This document shows positions 19,712 to 21,766 of a stretch of DNA of 21,766 nucleotides, one piece after another. A model generated the notes under the pieces. That model was not told the origin of the DNA. It made no database searches and saw nothing but the letters and a program-made list of their open reading frames with translations. The translations under genes were made by a program, and so were the position numbers. How positions within the stretch are numbered: the stretch's first letter is position 1; each line of letters starts with the position of its first letter. The stretch is from a virus, in the IMG/VR virus record IMGVR_UViG_3300030099_006531, positions 1 to 21,766 of that record. One strand, given 5' to 3'.

Positions 19712-20899
19712 ATGCTTTTTCAAACGTTCGACGAAAAAAATAAATGTTCCTTGATTTACAGAAAGGGAACATTTAGTGAACAAATTACAAACAATTGTAC
19801 AAAAACGTGGTCTTATGCTACTTACCTAGAAGACAAGGAGGTCGAGTATGCTAATCTTTACGCTATGGGCAAATCACTGGAGCAGCTTTGCCCAGAAAGT
19901 ATTAGAGGGGAGTGGTCCTCCGTCCAAGCAAGAATTAAAGCGGCTATCAAAGCAGCGAAAGAAGTAGGCTTAGATTTAAATGACTATTGTGTTTATGAAC
20001 TTATTCCAAGCCATTACTTGCAAAACTTTGCAGAAATTAAGAATATAATTTGCGAAGATGTGTTTCAAAAATACACAAAACCTACAAACTATGATCAATT
20101 ATTAAAAATAAATAAAATAATTGCAGACATTAAAACAAGAAAAGTAAATATTGATCCTACAAAAATAGAAAGACTAACAGTTCAAGATCGTAATATGTTT
20201 AAGACCGTGAGCAATTGCAATCCATACATTGACTATGATATGTTTAAAACTGTCACCGGTCGATTGGCAACAAAACCTAATTCTTTCCCAGTTATGACAC
20301 TTCCAAAGAAGTATCGCCAAATCCTTACCCCCACTAACGATTGGCTATTTGAATTAGATTTTAACGCTTGTGAGTTACGTGTCGCTCTTGCTCTTCTTGG
20401 TTATGATCAACCAGAGGAAGACTTACACGATTGGAATCTTAAGAATGTTTTTACAAGAACTAAAAGTAGAGAAAATGCAAAGAAAAGAATCTTTTCTTGG
20501 CTTTATAATCCAAAGAGCACTGATGCCAAGGTAGATAAGATTTATGACCGTAAAATACTAAAAGATATGTATTTTGATAAAGTTTTAGGTAAAGTTTACA
20601 CACAGTTTGGGCGCGAGATTGATGCAGATGAAGATCATGCGATTAGTTACATTATTCAATCTACGGCAGCAGATTTAGTGTTTGAACAAATGTATAAGGT
20701 TTGGGAATATTTAAAAGGTAAAAAATCTTTTGTTAAATTTTGTAATCACGATAGTTTGGTTATAGATCTTTCAGAAGATGATCAATACGAAATAAATGAA
20801 ATTTCTAAACTATTTAGTAATACAAGGTTTGGCAAGTTTAAAATAAACCACGAAGGTGGAAAAAACTGGTCAGATATGAAACCACTACATATTAAATGA
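19712..20899 (+). CDS. polA: Minimal family A DNA polymerase (palm and fingers only)
   Basis: Template-directed DNA synthesis. All three Pol I motifs are present: motif A with FELDFNACELRVALA (D216, E221, R223), motif B with R253, K257, F261 and Y265 (RENAKKRIFSWLYNP), and motif C NHDSLVIDL (H346, D347). TVTGRLATKP (181-189) and QSTAADL (316-322) match other Pol I blocks. Differences: motif C has HDS where Pol I has HDE, and the residue after Y265 is Asn where Pol I has Gly. Position F261 corresponds to E. coli F762. At 395 aa the protein is far shorter than phage Pol I proteins (about 600-900 aa). The first 150 residues show no exonuclease acidic motifs, so proofreading must come from elsewhere or be absent. 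The ATG at 19712 lacks a ribosome binding site, but the frame is closed by a stop 12 bases upstream. The next gene begins 7 bases after the stop. T4 itself uses a family B enzyme. Confidence 0.88.
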   Translation: MLFQTFDEKNKCSLIYRKGTFSEQITNNCTKTWSYATYLEDKEVEYANLYAMGKSLEQLCPESIRGEWSSVQARIKAAIKAAKEVGLDLNDYCVYELIPSHYLQNFAEIKNIICEDVFQKYTKPTNYDQLLKINKIIADIKTRKVNIDPTKIERLTVQDRNMFKTVSNCNPYIDYDMFKTVTGRLATKPNSFPVMTLPKKYRQILTPTNDWLFELDFNACELRVALALLGYDQPEEDLHDWNLKNVFTRTKSRENAKKRIFSWLYNPKSTDAKVDKIYDRKILKDMYFDKVLGKVYTQFGREIDADEDHAISYIIQSTAADLVFEQMYKVWEYLKGKKSFVKFCNHDSLVIDLSEDDQYEINEISKLFSNTRFGKFKINHEGGKNWSDMKPLHIK

Positions 20900-20906
20900 G
20901 GTATAA

Positions 20907-21755
20907 ATGCAAACCGTTATTGGTTTAGGAAAAGCAGGGTGCAATATAGCAGATGCACTATCTATCTATCCACAATACCAAATTAAAAAAATAGATGTAG
21001 GTCTAAAAAAGACCAAAACAACATTTGGTCTTAAGCATCGGGACAGTTCGGAACTTTATGAAAAAAGCAATATGCCGAAAGGTATAAATAATTTTCTAGA
21101 GGGGGTGATGCCTGAAACTTTATTTATCACAAGTTGCGGTGCTGTCTCTGGTGCTTCTTTAAGGATTCTGCAAAAAATACAAGCTAAAACAAAAATAAGA
21201 GTAATTTACATCGTACCACAAGGAGATGACCTGGTAGGTCAAAAACTTCTTCAAAATAGATTACTTTTTAATGTCTTTCAGGAATATGCTCGATCAGGCT
21301 TGCTCGATCGCGTTTTTTTAGTTGACAATTCTAAACTATCTGATATAATGGGTCCTGTACCAATAATGAAATTTTGGGACTCAATAAATAACTTAATGGT
21401 AACAACATACCACATGATAAATGTTTTTCAAAATACACAGCCAGTGATGACCACGCAAACAAAGCGTATTAATACAGCTCGTGTATGCACCTTCGGCCTA
21501 CTTGATTCAGAAAATAATCAAGAAAAAATGTTTTTTAATCTTGACATTCCAAGAGAGAAATGTTACTATTATGGTGTTCCGAAAAAACAATTAGAAGAAG
21601 ATCCTAATTTAATGGAGGTTATTCGTGAAAACTTAAAGTCTAATATAGAACACGAAAAAATGAAAACTACTTATTCGGTACACTCAACCGATTATAATGA
21701 GCTTATAGCTTACTGCGAAAAAAGCAGCACTTTAATACAACAACTAGCAGTGTGA
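20907..21755 (+). CDS. Tubulin/FtsZ-like protein with degenerate nucleotide loops
   Basis: The fold order matches the FtsZ/TubZ nucleotide-binding domain. VIGLGKAGCNIADAL (4-18) is the first strand, glycine loop and helix. TLFITSCGAVSGASLRILQK (71-90) occupies the tubulin signature loop after its hydrophobic strand. RVIYIVPQ (98-105) is the next strand, then a long helix with QKLLQNRLLFNVFQEYARSG. LDRVFLVDNSKLSDIMG (133-149) matches the FtsZ DTLIVIPNDRLL element, and FWDSINNLMVTTYHMINVFQ (156-175) matches its following helix. The classical GGGTG(T/S)G is reduced to CGAVSGAS and the catalytic NxDxxD/E of the T7 loop is not visible near 179-190 (VMTTQTKRIN). At 282 aa it is shorter than FtsZ or PhuZ. 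GAGG precedes the ATG. GTG at 21752 overlaps its stop and may begin another gene. A filament or positioning role is inference. Confidence 0.62.
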   Translation: MQTVIGLGKAGCNIADALSIYPQYQIKKIDVGLKKTKTTFGLKHRDSSELYEKSNMPKGINNFLEGVMPETLFITSCGAVSGASLRILQKIQAKTKIRVIYIVPQGDDLVGQKLLQNRLLFNVFQEYARSGLLDRVFLVDNSKLSDIMGPVPIMKFWDSINNLMVTTYHMINVFQNTQPVMTTQTKRINTARVCTFGLLDSENNQEKMFFNLDIPREKCYYYGVPKKQLEEDPNLMEVIRENLKSNIEHEKMKTTYSVHSTDYNELIAYCEKSSTLIQQLAV

Positions 21756-21766
21756 AAGATCAACAC

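Noticed and set aside
20901-20909. TATAAATG as a late promoter before the tubulin-like gene; the same at 2834-2843 before the adaptor
   Set aside because: In both places the motif overlaps the start codon, so a transcript from it would lack the ribosome binding site.
1-21766. tRNA genes, CRISPR arrays, insertion sequences, integrase or attachment sites
   Set aside because: No cloverleaf-like segment, regularly spaced repeats, terminal inverted repeats or recombinase motifs were seen; almost all of the DNA is used by the structural genes.

Overview
The window is a 21.8 kb stretch of an AT-rich bacteriophage genome. Every supported gene lies on the + strand, packed head to tail with gaps of at most about 145 bases or short overlaps. 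The proteins are those of a contractile-tailed (myovirus) phage with a T4-type head and tail: a gp23-like major capsid protein, gp13/14/15-like neck and tail-terminator proteins, a very long gp18-like sheath, gp19-like tube proteins, a gp26-like protein, a tape measure and baseplate proteins. I infer an uncultured, probably aquatic T4-like phage. The host cannot be named from the sequence. No tRNA, CRISPR, integrase, insertion sequence or lysis gene was seen.

Layout. Head block (1-2804): the capsid gene enters from the left edge and ends at a strong hairpin terminator. A 207-aa unknown protein follows with its own T4-late-type promoter motif and terminator, then a lysine-rich 114-aa protein. 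Neck block (2841-5494): a gp13-like adaptor, a gp14-like head-closure protein and a gp15-like tail terminator, nearly contiguous. Tail block (5573-14119): sheath preceded by a GATAAATA late-promoter motif, tail tube, a diverged tube paralog starting at TTG, a gp26-like protein with zinc-type cysteine pairs, an overlapping 70-aa ORF resembling tail-assembly-chaperone partners, a small unknown and the 957-aa tape measure. Baseplate block (14128-19688): a tube-initiator/hub-lining type protein, a small LysM-like protein, a 1014-aa protein with a hub-like C-terminus, and a 429-aa unknown protein likely to be part of the virion.

The right end (19712-21766) changes character. A 395-aa family A DNA polymerase reduced to little more than its palm and fingers is followed 7 bases later by a 282-aa protein with the glycine-loop architecture of the tubulin/FtsZ superfamily but degenerate signature and T7 loops. 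This pair, sitting directly behind the virion genes of a T4-like phage, is the most interesting part of the window.

Working logic: the capsid shell is joined to the tail by the neck proteins. The tube polymerises around the tape measure with help from the gp26-like and 70-aa proteins, the sheath surrounds the tube and gp15 caps it, and the baseplate proteins nucleate the tube. Portal, prohead protease, scaffold and terminase are not in the window and would be expected outside it.
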